Source of the DNA: Porphyrobacter sp.
GTDB lineage: Bacteria > Pseudomonadota > Alphaproteobacteria > Sphingomonadales > Sphingomonadaceae
Reading direction: 5' to 3'
Assembly: GCA_021732945.1 (NCBI GenBank)
Contig: JAKFWB010000298.1
Location: 1 to 9,021, forward strand
DNA length: 9,021 bases
The notes below the pieces were generated by a model. That model was given only the letters and a program-made list of their open reading frames with translations. It was not told the origin of the DNA and did no database searches. A program made the translations under genes and the position numbers. This document shows, one piece after another, positions 1-7,387 of this stretch (position 1 is its first letter; each line of letters starts with the position of its first letter).

Positions 1-67
1 GTCGTCACCGCTGATCGTGGGTTGGCCCGGCAACGCGCCGGGCCAACCCACGATCAGCGGTGACGAC
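1..67. repeat. Perfect 30-bp inverted repeat at window edge (probable fold-back artefact)
   Basis: Bases 1-30 are the exact reverse complement of bases 38-67, with the 7-base loop CAACGCG between them. The right arm, read on the minus strand, encodes VVTADRGLA, the expected continuation of AddB. The left arm is the same coding sequence turned round. A perfect 30-bp hairpin inside a conserved coding region is not a normal gene feature, so I infer a fold-back chimera or palindromic contig end, with roughly bases 1-30 not genuine. A real inversion or cruciform-forming repeat is possible but less likely. Confidence 0.9.
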
Positions 68-1222
68 AGCAATTCGCTGCTCGGGCTGTTCCAGCGCCTC
101 GCGAACAAGCAACGCAATCGCCTGCGCTTCAACCTCGATCGTGGGGCTGGTCAGCAGCCTCACACCCGCCAAGCGGCGATGATCCGCCTCAAGTTTCGCC
201 CAGCTCCGGCTGGCATGCGGGGGAAGAAACAGCGACGAAATCGCCCGGCTGCGCGCCGGCTGCGATGCGCCCACCCCGCGCCGGTGCCATTGCTGCACTT
301 CGGCGCGGTTCACGCCCATCCGGTTCAGCAGCAGCTTGAGGTGATATTGCGGGTGGGTGAGCGCGTCATCCGACCCGAAAACCGTGCCGCCCGCATCGGC
401 CGCCGCCCCTGCCCGGCCAAGCTCGTCCCAGGCGGCATCATCCATGCCCAGGTCAAGATCGGGCAGCACCACCGCGCCTTGCGGAAGATCAGCGATCACG
501 CGCAACAGCCGCGCCAGCGCGGGCGAGGCGCTTGTCACCCCGGCGGCCACGATGGGATGTGGTAGAGGCATTTCCTTCCAGCGACGGGCCGCGTGGTCGA
601 ACAGCAGATTGCGGCGCTGCGCAGCATCAATCTCGCCTCGCTCGGCAAGTTCCGCCTGCCAGCGGACATTCACCCGCGCAAACAGTCGGATCGCGCGCTT
701 CCAGTGAACAGCCACGCCTTCGACGCTATTCATTACCGCTTCGCCGAGCAAATCCTCCGCACTCTTTTCCTCAACCAGCAGCCTGTCCATCGCCCGCGCT
801 ATTTCACGCGCCATATTAAGCCGCGCCCGGCCCGGCAGCGGGCTGAGGCCTTCGGCTTCACGCTCTTCTGCAATCAACCGGTCTAGCGCCAGCCAGCGCC
901 GCACCGGATCGCATGCGGGCGGGATTTCTGCTGCACCCAACGGATCAAGCGCTGCGCCAAGTTTCTCGTCGAGATCAAGATCGCCCACCGCGATCATGCG
1001 CGGCATCAGCAGCCCGGTTTCGCCCGCATCGCCAGCGTGGCGAATAAAGGCTTCAGACAGAGTGCGGGCTGCGCGGGTGCTTGGCACCAGCAGTGTCAGC
1101 CGGGCAAGACCAAAGCCGGGTTCCCGATAACGCGGCACCAGCCCCGCCACCAAGGCATCGGCAAAGCCGCGGTGCGCGGCGATGGAATAGACAAGCGGGC
1201 CAGCGCGGCGCGGCTCAGCCAC
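5..1222 (-). CDS. addB: Double-strand break repair protein AddB, N-terminal part (C-terminus lost at window edge)
   Basis: This is the AddB subunit of the AddAB helicase-nuclease, which resects DNA double-strand breaks for RecA-dependent repair in the cytoplasm. About 398 native residues are visible, out of roughly 1000 in alphaproteobacterial AddB. The degenerate helicase N-terminus shows LTLLVPSTRAARTL (residues 43-56) in the Walker-A-like position, then LLMPRMIAVGDLD (71-83) and AAGVTSASPALARLL. Further on are HPQYHLKLLLNRMGV and the block ending VVTADRGLARRVA. The last seven residues before the stop at 5-7 (GPTHDQR) come from the inverted repeat and are not AddB-like, so the stop is probably artificial. 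The start is GTG at 1222, with GAGGAG about ten bases upstream and an 8-base overlap with the end of murU. The C-terminal nuclease and iron-sulphur region lies outside the window. addA is expected next, but that is inference. Confidence 0.9.
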   Translation of the reverse strand: MAEPRRAGPLVYSIAAHRGFADALVAGLVPRYREPGFGLARLTLLVPSTRAARTLSEAFIRHAGDAGETGLLMPRMIAVGDLDLDEKLGAALDPLGAAEIPPACDPVRRWLALDRLIAEEREAEGLSPLPGRARLNMAREIARAMDRLLVEEKSAEDLLGEAVMNSVEGVAVHWKRAIRLFARVNVRWQAELAERGEIDAAQRRNLLFDHAARRWKEMPLPHPIVAAGVTSASPALARLLRVIADLPQGAVVLPDLDLGMDDAAWDELGRAGAAADAGGTVFGSDDALTHPQYHLKLLLNRMGVNRAEVQQWHRRGVGASQPARSRAISSLFLPPHASRSWAKLEADHRRLAGVRLLTSPTIEVEAQAIALLVREALEQPEQRIAVVTADRGLARRVAGPTHDQR

Positions 1223-1937
1223 CCTGTAGCGCCTCCTCGGTCGGGCGGATTGCTTGCGGTGTGCCCACTTCGAACCACAGGCCGGTGAAGGACATTCCGA
1301 ACATTCGCCCTTCCGCTATCGCCCGGTCCCAGAGAATGTTTGTAGAAAACGGCCCATCGGGCGCATCCCGCAACAAGCGGTGCGAAATCAGCTGAATGCC
1401 GGTGAAGATAAAGGGCGCAATCCGCCCGTCGCGGCGGCGCGAGAGCCGTCCGAGCGGGTCCATATGGAAATCGCCCGGTCCACTGAAGTTGGCAGCCCGC
1501 GCATGCGGCACCACCAACAGCAGCGCGTCCATCGCCTCAGGATCCCAGCGCCGCGAGAGGTCGCTGAACGCGCTCTTGGGCCCATCGAGCCAGATATTGT
1601 CGGCGTTGAGCGCAAAGAACGGATCGGGAAGCTGAGGCTGCGCCTTGATCATCCCCCCGCCCGTTTCAAGCAACACGGCCCGCTCATCCGACACGGTGAC
1701 CTTGGGCACGGCGCGGGCCAGCACATGCGCCTCCAGCGCATCGGCGAGGTAGTGAACATTGACAACCGCGCGGGTGACGCCTGCCTCGGCCAGCCGGTCA
1801 AGCGCGTGATCGATCAGCGCCTTGCCTGCCACCCGCACCAGTGGCTTGGGTTGGCTGGCCGTCAACGGACGCATCCGCTTGCCCAGACCCGCAGCAAGGA
1901 TCAACGCAGTGTCCGAAGCGAGCGGGGGTGTGCTCAT
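1215..1937 (-). CDS. murU: Nucleotidyltransferase, probable N-acetylmuramate alpha-1-phosphate uridylyltransferase (MurU)
   Basis: This 240-residue sugar-1-phosphate nucleotidyltransferase has the nucleotide-binding signature LAAGLGKRMRPLT (residues 14-26) and PKPLVRVAGKALI (30-42). It also has ETGGG (91-95), the metal-site-like NADN (111-114) and a C-terminal FEVGTPQ. MurU converts MurNAc-1-phosphate and UTP to UDP-MurNAc in the anomeric peptidoglycan recycling route, which bypasses de novo synthesis and is linked to intrinsic fosfomycin tolerance in pseudomonads. The specific assignment rests on length, the ETGGG motif and the kinase partner amgK immediately upstream. Sequence alone would also allow a generic hexose-1-phosphate nucleotidylyltransferase. 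The ATG at 1935-1937 overlaps the amgK stop (ATGA), and its 3' end overlaps addB. Confidence 0.85.
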   Translation of the reverse strand: MSTPPLASDTALILAAGLGKRMRPLTASQPKPLVRVAGKALIDHALDRLAEAGVTRAVVNVHYLADALEAHVLARAVPKVTVSDERAVLLETGGGMIKAQPQLPDPFFALNADNIWLDGPKSAFSDLSRRWDPEAMDALLLVVPHARAANFSGPGDFHMDPLGRLSRRRDGRIAPFIFTGIQLISHRLLRDAPDGPFSTNILWDRAIAEGRMFGMSFTGLWFEVGTPQAIRPTEEALQGG

Positions 1938-2920
1938 GCTGCGAAAGCCCCGTTGGCAGCCCGCAGCTGCGCCGGGATATTGGCATCAAACCAGCGCGCA
2001 ACCGGGGCGAGCGCGGGATGCGCCAGATCGCGCTCCATCGCCGCCCAGACACGCGGGATCATGTCGAGATATTTGGGCTTGCCATCGCGCCGATCAAGCC
2101 GGGTGAAGATGCCCACGATCTTGGCATTCCTTTGTGCGCCCAGCCGCGCGTAATCGGCGAGGAAATCGTCGCTTTTTAGCGCCACCTCGCTGCAATAATG
2201 CGCCAGCATTGCAGCCTCCAGCGCTTCAGACACGTCGCGCCGCGCATCCTGCAACAGCGATACCAGATCATAGGCCGGATGGCCGACCAGCGCGTCCTGA
2301 AAATCGATCAACCCCTGCGGCGCGCTTGGCTGCCCATCCAGCAGCATGATGTTCTCGGCATGGTAATCGCGCAGCACTGTTACGCCGGGATTCTGGCGCG
2401 CAAGCATGGGGGCCAGTGCCACTTCCCACGCCGCAGCATAGCCTTCCACATCCACGTCGAGCCCCTGCGAAGGGCAATACCATTCGGTCAGCAGCGCCAC
2501 CTCGCGCTGATAGACCGCCATGTCGTAGGGCGGGAAGGGCCCGGGTGGCAGGCGGTGCAGATCGACCAAGGCGTCAATCGCTGCGCGGTAGGCCGTGGCC
2601 TCGTCAGCCAGGTTCAGATCGAGCCAATCGCGCATGCGGTCATTGCCGAAATCTTCGGTCAGCACCCAGCCTTCAGCGGCCTGCTCGGCAAGAATCGCGG
2701 GTCCGCGCATCCCGTGGTTGCTCAGCCAATGGGCCACATGCAGAAAGGGCGCCGGATCTTCATGCGGCGGCGGCGCGTGCATCAACATCGCGCTCGCGTC
2801 GCCGTGCGTCAGCCGGAAATAGCGGCGGAACGAGGCATCACCCGGCAACGGGTCAATAGCCGCCCCCTCCCATCCAGCTTGGGCAATAAATTCGGCAAGA
2901 CCTTGGGGAAGCACGCTCAT
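1934..2920 (-). CDS. amgK: Aminoglycoside phosphotransferase-family sugar kinase, probable anomeric MurNAc/GlcNAc kinase (AmgK)
   Basis: This 328-residue cytoplasmic kinase has the APH/choline-kinase fold. It shows GDASFRRYFRL (27-37) in the glycine-rich region and a hinge-like WVLTEDFGND (85-94). The catalytic loop is RDYHAEN (184-190, D185 as base and N190 for metal), and IDFQD (205-209) takes the DFG-like metal position. AmgK phosphorylates MurNAc at the anomeric C1, giving the substrate of MurU encoded next to it. Together they recycle muropeptide sugar to UDP-MurNAc. The start is ATG at 2918-2920, overlapping the tsaE stop by ATGA. The open frame extends to 3016, but that part lies inside tsaE and is not family-like. 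The function is assigned from the murU pairing; substrate identity is inferred. Confidence 0.85.
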   Translation of the reverse strand: MSVLPQGLAEFIAQAGWEGAAIDPLPGDASFRRYFRLTHGDASAMLMHAPPPHEDPAPFLHVAHWLSNHGMRGPAILAEQAAEGWVLTEDFGNDRMRDWLDLNLADEATAYRAAIDALVDLHRLPPGPFPPYDMAVYQREVALLTEWYCPSQGLDVDVEGYAAAWEVALAPMLARQNPGVTVLRDYHAENIMLLDGQPSAPQGLIDFQDALVGHPAYDLVSLLQDARRDVSEALEAAMLAHYCSEVALKSDDFLADYARLGAQRNAKIVGIFTRLDRRDGKPKYLDMIPRVWAAMERDLAHPALAPVARWFDANIPAQLRAANGAFAA

Positions 2921-3381
2921 GGCATTCGCCCTACCCAATCCGCGCCGCCAACTGCAATCGCAATCCGCCCGTCTGCGCCGCTTTGCCCCACCAAATCCAG
3001 CGTGATCGAGAGGCATCCCGGCTCGCGGTCAAAGCCGCCCGCGTGATCGGGCCATTCGGCGATCAGCACCGCGCCCTCGCGGTAATCGTCGAGACCAATT
3101 TCGACCAGTTCCGATGGGTCATTCAAGCGATAGAAATCAGCATGCACCACTGGCAAGCGCAGCGCGGGCTCATCATAGGTTTCGATGATAGTGAAGGTTG
3201 GCGATGGCACTTCGCCGTGATGCCCCAGCGCTGCCAGAATGGCGCGCGCCAGCGTGGTCTTGCCCGCGCCCAGCCCGCCCGAGAGTGCCACCACATCACC
3301 TGCGCGCAGCCGCTCCGCCAGCGCCGCGCCATAGGCTGCCATTGCGGTCAAATCCGGAAGAGCCGCGCGCGCTTCGATCAC
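2917..3381 (-). CDS. tsaE: tRNA threonylcarbamoyladenosine biosynthesis ATPase TsaE
   Basis: TsaE is the small ATPase that works with TsaB and TsaD to make N6-threonylcarbamoyladenosine at position 37 of ANN-decoding tRNAs. At 154 residues it has the usual family length. It carries the Walker A motif SGGLGAGKTT (34-43), SPTF (60-63), HADFYR (80-85) and the conserved IAEWPD block (107-112, with E109 and W110). The start is GTG at 3379-3381, overlapping the divL stop codon as GTGA. No Shine-Dalgarno is obvious in front of it, so translation probably depends on ribosomes finishing divL. Its 3' end overlaps the amgK start by four bases. Confidence 0.95.
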   Translation of the reverse strand: MIEARAALPDLTAMAAYGAALAERLRAGDVVALSGGLGAGKTTLARAILAALGHHGEVPSPTFTIIETYDEPALRLPVVHADFYRLNDPSELVEIGLDDYREGAVLIAEWPDHAGGFDREPGCLSITLDLVGQSGADGRIAIAVGGADWVGRMP

Positions 3382-5741
3382 GGCAGGCGGATCGTGGCAG
3401 TGGTGCCCGCACCCTTTTGGCTGGCGATATCCAGCGTGCCATCATGGGCTTCGATCAGCTGGCGGGCGAGCGGAATGCCAAGGCCGGTACGCCGTTCGGG
3501 AGAGCCATCCTTGCCCGCCTTCAAACCGCCTTGAGCACGCGCCAGTTCTTGCGCGGTCATACCCCGGCCATTGTCAGCAATCACGATTGCGATCCCGGCA
3601 TCTGCGCTTTCAGGCAGCTTGCGCAGGTCAATCACGATCCGGCCACCATCGGGCGTGCCCACAACGGCATTATCGAGCAGATTGCCAATAGCGCGGCCCA
3701 ATTGCCGCGGATCGGCGTCGATCACCCGGCCCCGGCGGCCTTTGAGATCGAGGCTCAGCCCCGCAGCAATGATCGCCGCCTCGCGGTCGCGCACCAGCGC
3801 GGTGAGGAAATCGAGCAGATCGACGCGTTCCTTGCGGATCGGCAGCAGCCCTGCTTCGCTCTGCGACAGATCGAGCACGTTTTCGACCTGCTCGGTCAGC
3901 CGCTCTACCGCGCTTAGGATCGCATCGACATATTCGCCCGCCTGCGCCGGATCGCTCGCCACGCCGCTTTTCAGCAGTTCGGCATAGCCACCAATCGTGG
4001 TGAGCGGGGTGCGGAATTCATAGGACATGTTGGCGAGGAACCGCGCCTTGACCGCATCAGCCTCTTCCAGAGCCTCAGCCCGTTCGCGCAAGGCTTGCTC
4101 GGCTTTTTGCGAGGCGGTGATGTCGAGCACGGTGAGTAGCCCATTGCCATCGGGCAGCGGAATCCCGGCAAAGCGCAGGGTCCGCCCATCGGCCAGTTCC
4201 ACCTGGCCGCCTTTCTCGCGCCGGTCGAGCGTTGCCGCGCGCACCGCCGCGCCGATCAATCCGGCTTCTTCCGGGCGCACCAGATTGCGGCCAATGGCGC
4301 TGAGCAATTCATCAGCGCTAGGGTGCCGGTCGAGCAATTCGGGGGTCAGTCCCCAGGTGCCTGCAAAACTGCGGTTCCACAGCTGCACCGAACCATCGGG
4401 GGCGAAAATCGCCAACGCTTCGAACAGGCTGTCGAGCGTGGCGGTGCGCGTCCGCAGCAGGGTGTCACGCACGGCGGAGAGTGCCAGGCTTTCAGTGCGA
4501 TCTTCGGTGATCAGCACCAGCCCACCATCGGGCATTGGCTGGGCAACGACCCGCAGATGCGTCCCACCGGGCAGCGGCCAAGCCTCTTCGCCAGATTCGC
4601 GCATTTCGAACCACGCCTGCCGCTCCCGACGCCACTCGGGAAAGTCGCGCACTTCCGGTGTCCGCCCGCGTTCGCGTGCTTCAGACATGAAGCGATCAAA
4701 CGGCGTGCGCGCCTCGATCGCCTCGTCTGTGAGCGAAAACAGGCGGCGGAACGGCCGGTTGGCGAAGGTCAGGCGTTCTTCCGGATCGAACTGTGCGACG
4801 CCGACCGAAAGCTGATCGAGCATCGCGCGCTGCGCATCCCGAAACGCCCGGAACTCGCGTGCGACCTGCTGTTGTTCTTCGATGTCGATGGCATAACCGG
4901 CGACGCCCTCCTGCCCGAGCGGGAGATCGCTGACGCGCAAGGTGCGCCGCGCGCCGTGGATCGTGGCGGCCACGATCCGTTCAAACTTGTTCTGTTGTTG
5001 CAGCGAAGCCCCGGCAATTGCCGCTGGGGAGCGTTCGTCTTCCGGCTCGAGCAGCTCGATCTGCCCATCGACAACCTCGGCGGCGCTGCCAGCGCCAACC
5101 GCATCGACATAGGCCTGATTGACGAGTTGCAGTGTGAGGTCGCTGCCCCGGAACCACATTGGCATGGGCGCAGCTTCAATCAGCCCGACAAGCGCCGCAA
5201 AGTCTCCGGTGGCCCGCGCCGCCGAAGCGCGCAACCGGGCCAACTCGCTCTGGCTGTCAGTAAAGTCGAACACCCACACCAGCGCTGCGCCGCCGGGCGA
5301 CACCTGCGGATCGGCGAGCGTACCATTCAGCGCCAGGCTGCGCGCCGATCCGGGCAGGTTGATCACCATGCGAAATGGCGCGGCGCTTTTCTGGGTGGCC
5401 TGCACCTTGGACCACAGCTGATCGACCTGCGCGCGCGACAATCCGCCACCAGCCTTTGCGCCTGCCCCATCCTGTGCCAGCTCGGTCAGATATTTCGGCA
5501 TGGCATCAAGACCCAGCAGGCGCGCAAGCTTGTCCGGCGCCTCGATCCGTCCATCCACTCTGACGAGCAAAGGCAAGGCGGGCGCCGCATCAAGCAGCGT
5601 CTGCATCCGCTTCAGGCTGGTCTTCAAGGCTTTGGCGCGCTTCATCCCGCGATTGGCGCGCAAAATGACAAGCGCCGCTCCCGCCGCCCACGCAGCGAAG
5701 AACAGGGCAATCAGCACCAGCGAGAGCACAGAGAATTGCAT
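3378..5741 (-). CDS. divL: DivL-type PAS-domain sensor protein with Tyr replacing the phospho-accepting His
   Basis: This 787-residue inner-membrane signalling protein has one N-terminal membrane segment (about residues 5-27). Several PAS-like regions follow (about 47-160, 183-290, 302-415 and 434-542) and then a short coiled linker. The dimerisation helix is ARFLANMSYEFRTPLTTI (566-583), and the C-terminus is a HATPase domain with IADNGRGM (721-728) and GLGIPLARQLIEAHDG (753-768). The H-box, normally SHEFRTPL, reads SYEFRTPL: Y574 replaces histidine. Caulobacter DivL has the same trait (Tyr550), a similar length and the same layout. There DivL binds phosphorylated DivK and modulates the kinase CckA, and so CtrA activity, without acting as an ordinary histidine kinase. 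The N-box (NLLDNAVVGTPDGG, 687-700) lacks the lysine usual in kinases. It is the first gene of the overlapping block. The ATG at 5741 has only a weak, closely spaced AGG. Confidence 0.87.
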   Translation of the reverse strand: MQFSVLSLVLIALFFAAWAAGAALVILRANRGMKRAKALKTSLKRMQTLLDAAPALPLLVRVDGRIEAPDKLARLLGLDAMPKYLTELAQDGAGAKAGGGLSRAQVDQLWSKVQATQKSAAPFRMVINLPGSARSLALNGTLADPQVSPGGAALVWVFDFTDSQSELARLRASAARATGDFAALVGLIEAAPMPMWFRGSDLTLQLVNQAYVDAVGAGSAAEVVDGQIELLEPEDERSPAAIAGASLQQQNKFERIVAATIHGARRTLRVSDLPLGQEGVAGYAIDIEEQQQVAREFRAFRDAQRAMLDQLSVGVAQFDPEERLTFANRPFRRLFSLTDEAIEARTPFDRFMSEARERGRTPEVRDFPEWRRERQAWFEMRESGEEAWPLPGGTHLRVVAQPMPDGGLVLITEDRTESLALSAVRDTLLRTRTATLDSLFEALAIFAPDGSVQLWNRSFAGTWGLTPELLDRHPSADELLSAIGRNLVRPEEAGLIGAAVRAATLDRREKGGQVELADGRTLRFAGIPLPDGNGLLTVLDITASQKAEQALRERAEALEEADAVKARFLANMSYEFRTPLTTIGGYAELLKSGVASDPAQAGEYVDAILSAVERLTEQVENVLDLSQSEAGLLPIRKERVDLLDFLTALVRDREAAIIAAGLSLDLKGRRGRVIDADPRQLGRAIGNLLDNAVVGTPDGGRIVIDLRKLPESADAGIAIVIADNGRGMTAQELARAQGGLKAGKDGSPERRTGLGIPLARQLIEAHDGTLDIASQKGAGTTATIRLP

Positions 5742-5757
5742 TGCCTAACCGCTATGC

Positions 5758-5769
5758 GCGGCGCGCCGC
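5758..5769. other. 12-bp perfect GC palindrome upstream of divL
   Basis: GCGGCGCGCCGC reads the same on both strands and sits 17-28 bases upstream of the divL ATG, where a promoter or 5' leader would be. It could be a protein-binding site or a small hairpin. In GC-rich DNA such a palindrome may also arise by chance. No good -35/-10 pair is visible around it. Confidence 0.3.
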
Positions 5770-5790
5770 TAGTGCAACGGTGATGAACCC

Positions 5791-5830
5791 GCCCGCCCCC
5801 AGCCCTGTGCCGAAACAGGGTGGGACGGGC
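5791..5830 (-). terminator. Imperfect hairpin after ahcY, weak terminator or processing site
   Basis: Immediately downstream of ahcY, CCCTGT (5803-5808) pairs with ACAGGG (5815-5820) around a GCCGAA loop. Flanking GCCCG-x-CCC and GGG-x-CGGGC segments extend the stem through a bulge. On the minus strand the 3' side continues into GGGTTCATCACC with no U-run, so a classical intrinsic terminator is not supported. It may reduce rather than block readthrough from ahcY into divL, or act as a 3'-end stabiliser. Confidence 0.45.
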
Positions 5831-5842
5831 GATATTCTCGCA

Positions 5843-7267
5843 TCAGTAGCGGTAATGGTCCGGCTTTAACGGGCCAGCCTGCGGCACGCCGATATAGCTT
5901 GCCTGCTTGCCCGACAGCTGGGTCAGCTTCACGCCCAGCTTTTCGAGGTGCAACGCCGCAACCTTTTCGTCGAGGTGCTTGGGCAGCACGTAGACGTCAT
6001 TGTCGTATTCGTCGGCCTTGGTGAACAGCTCAATCTGCGCCAGCGTCTGATTGGTGAAGCTTGCGCTCATCACAAAGCTCGGGTGGCCGGTGGCACAGCC
6101 CAGGTTCACCAAACGGCCCTTGGCGAGGATGATGATCGACTTGCCATCGGGGAAGGTCACAAGGTCGGTGCCTTCCTTGACTTCGCGCCAGTCATAATTG
6201 CTAAGCGACGAAATCTGGATCTCGCTGTCGAAGTGGCCGATGTTGCAGACAATCGCCATCGGCTTCATGTTCATCATGTGATCGGCAGTGATCACGTCTT
6301 CGTTGCCGGTGGCGGTAACGAAGATGTCAGCGCGCTTCACAGCATCTTCCATGGTGACAACCTCGAAGCCGTCCATCGCCGCCTGCAACGCACAGATCGG
6401 ATCGATCTCGGTCACCATCACGCGCGCGCCGCCATCACGCAGCGAGGCGGCCGAGCCCTTGCCGACATCGCCGTAACCGGCAACGCAGGCGACCTTGCCG
6501 GCCAGCATCACGTCGGTGGCGCGGCGGATCGCGTCGACAAGCGATTCCTTGCAGCCGTAGAGGTTGTCGAACTTCGACTTGGTCACCGAATCGTTCACGT
6601 TGATCGCCGGGAACGGGAGCTTGCCCGCCTTGGCGATCTGGTAGAGCCGCATCACGCCCGTGGTGGTTTCTTCCGAAACACCCTTGATCGCCTTGACCGT
6701 CTTGGTGAGGTAGCCCGGACGGGCAGCGACAAAGGCCTTCAGCGCGCGCTGGAATTCGATTTCTTCAGCGTTGGTCGGCTCGCCCATTTCCTCGCCCGCT
6801 TCGATGCGCGCGCCCCACAAGGCGAACATGGTGGCATCGCCGCCATCATCGAGGATCATATTGCAGGTGAGATCGAGATCGTCTTCCGAAGCCCAATCGA
6901 AGATGCGGCCGACGTAATCCCAATACTCAGCCAGCGTTTCGCCCTTGATCGCGAACACGGGGATACCGCGCTCTGCGATGGCGGCAGCGGCGTGGTCTTG
7001 CGTGGAGAAGATGTTGCAGGTCGCCCAACGCACTTCGGCGCCCAATGCTACCAATGTTTCGATCAGCACGGCGGTCTGGATCGTCATATGTAGCGAGCCG
7101 GTGATACGCGCGCCCTTGAGCGGTTGAGCCGCGCCATACTCTTCGCGCAGCGCCATCAGGCCGGGCATTTCGGTCTCGGCAATCTGGATCTCGTCGCGGC
7201 CAAAACGGGCGAGCGCGATGTCCTTGATGACATATTCCTGGGTCGGGGCGGCAGCGAGGGTGGCCAT
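5843..7267 (-). CDS. ahcY: Adenosylhomocysteinase (S-adenosyl-L-homocysteine hydrolase)
   Basis: AhcY reversibly hydrolyses S-adenosylhomocysteine to adenosine and homocysteine. This relieves product inhibition of methyltransferases and feeds the methionine cycle. At 474 residues it is the normal length for the proteobacterial form. Visible family blocks are [16 protein letters not shown] (57-72), [18 protein letters not shown] (81-98) and [15 protein letters not shown] (225-239, including the active-site lysine K230). The NAD-binding motif is GYGDVGKG (264-271), and the protein ends in the typical DHYRY. The ATG at 7267 has a good AGGAG (7276-7280) eight bases upstream. The gene is expressed away from the peroxiredoxin gene, and the shared intergenic region carries a palindrome and a leader stem that may regulate it. 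Confidence 0.98.
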   Translation of the reverse strand: MATLAAAPTQEYVIKDIALARFGRDEIQIAETEMPGLMALREEYGAAQPLKGARITGSLHMTIQTAVLIETLVALGAEVRWATCNIFSTQDHAAAAIAERGIPVFAIKGETLAEYWDYVGRIFDWASEDDLDLTCNMILDDGGDATMFALWGARIEAGEEMGEPTNAEEIEFQRALKAFVAARPGYLTKTVKAIKGVSEETTTGVMRLYQIAKAGKLPFPAINVNDSVTKSKFDNLYGCKESLVDAIRRATDVMLAGKVACVAGYGDVGKGSAASLRDGGARVMVTEIDPICALQAAMDGFEVVTMEDAVKRADIFVTATGNEDVITADHMMNMKPMAIVCNIGHFDSEIQISSLSNYDWREVKEGTDLVTFPDGKSIIILAKGRLVNLGCATGHPSFVMSASFTNQTLAQIELFTKADEYDNDVYVLPKHLDEKVAALHLEKLGVKLTQLSGKQASYIGVPQAGPLKPDHYRY

Positions 7268-7278
7268 TTGTGTGTCTC

Positions 7279-7328
7279 CTAAGCGCAGATCGGCACCCGC
7301 GAGTGGGACGGTCTGCTTATGCGCTTAG
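7279..7328 (-). promoter_or_regulatory. Stem-loop in the ahcY 5' leader touching the ribosome binding site
   Basis: On the minus strand CTAAGCGCA (from 7328 down to 7320) is perfectly complementary to TGCGCTTAG (7287 down to 7279), giving a 9-bp stem around 32 bases. Inside it, CACU-CGCG-GGUG can form a small hairpin. An alternative pairing of AAGCAGA with TCTGCGCTT is also possible. The 3' arm overlaps two bases of the AGGAG ribosome binding site, so folding could limit ahcY translation. It does not match the SAH riboswitch consensus as I remember it, so no ligand is proposed. Confidence 0.4.
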
Positions 7329-7358
7329 CCCCCTAGCCGCAGGTCGCCTGAGAGGCAA

Positions 7359-7378
7359 ATATAAACTTATCTTTATAT
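7359..7378. promoter_or_regulatory. AT-rich 20-bp palindromic operator between ahcY and the peroxiredoxin gene
   Basis: Perfect 7-bp arms ATATAAA (7359-7365) and TTTATAT (7372-7378) flank a 6-base spacer, in the most AT-rich stretch of an otherwise GC-rich window. Its ahcY-proximal edge is 92 bases upstream of the ahcY ATG and it lies 78 bases upstream of the peroxiredoxin ATG. The shape fits a dimeric winged-helix repressor. From memory, ArsR-type SahR-like regulators of methionine-cycle genes use ATAAAG...CTTTAT-like sites; this link is inference and unverified. Confidence 0.55.
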
Positions 7379-7387
7379 GTCTATTTG

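Noticed and set aside
2921..3016. Upstream extension of amgK giving a 360-residue protein
   Set aside because: The extra 32 residues lie inside tsaE and are not family-like. The ATGA overlap at 2917-2920 matches the start pattern of the next junction (amgK/murU).
5736..5752. TTAG...AATT near the divL start as a CtrA box
   Set aside because: It matches TTAA-N7-TTAA only partly and overlaps the start codon; not enough to report as a site.
4323..5783. 486-codon open frame on the plus strand opposite divL
   Set aside because: It is fully antisense to a well-supported gene, has no recognisable motif, and its composition is what an antisense frame of GC-rich coding DNA gives.
5948..7093. 381-codon open frame on the plus strand opposite ahcY
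   Set aside because: It is antisense to a highly conserved gene, is rich in His/Val/Asp as expected of a reverse frame, and matches no family.
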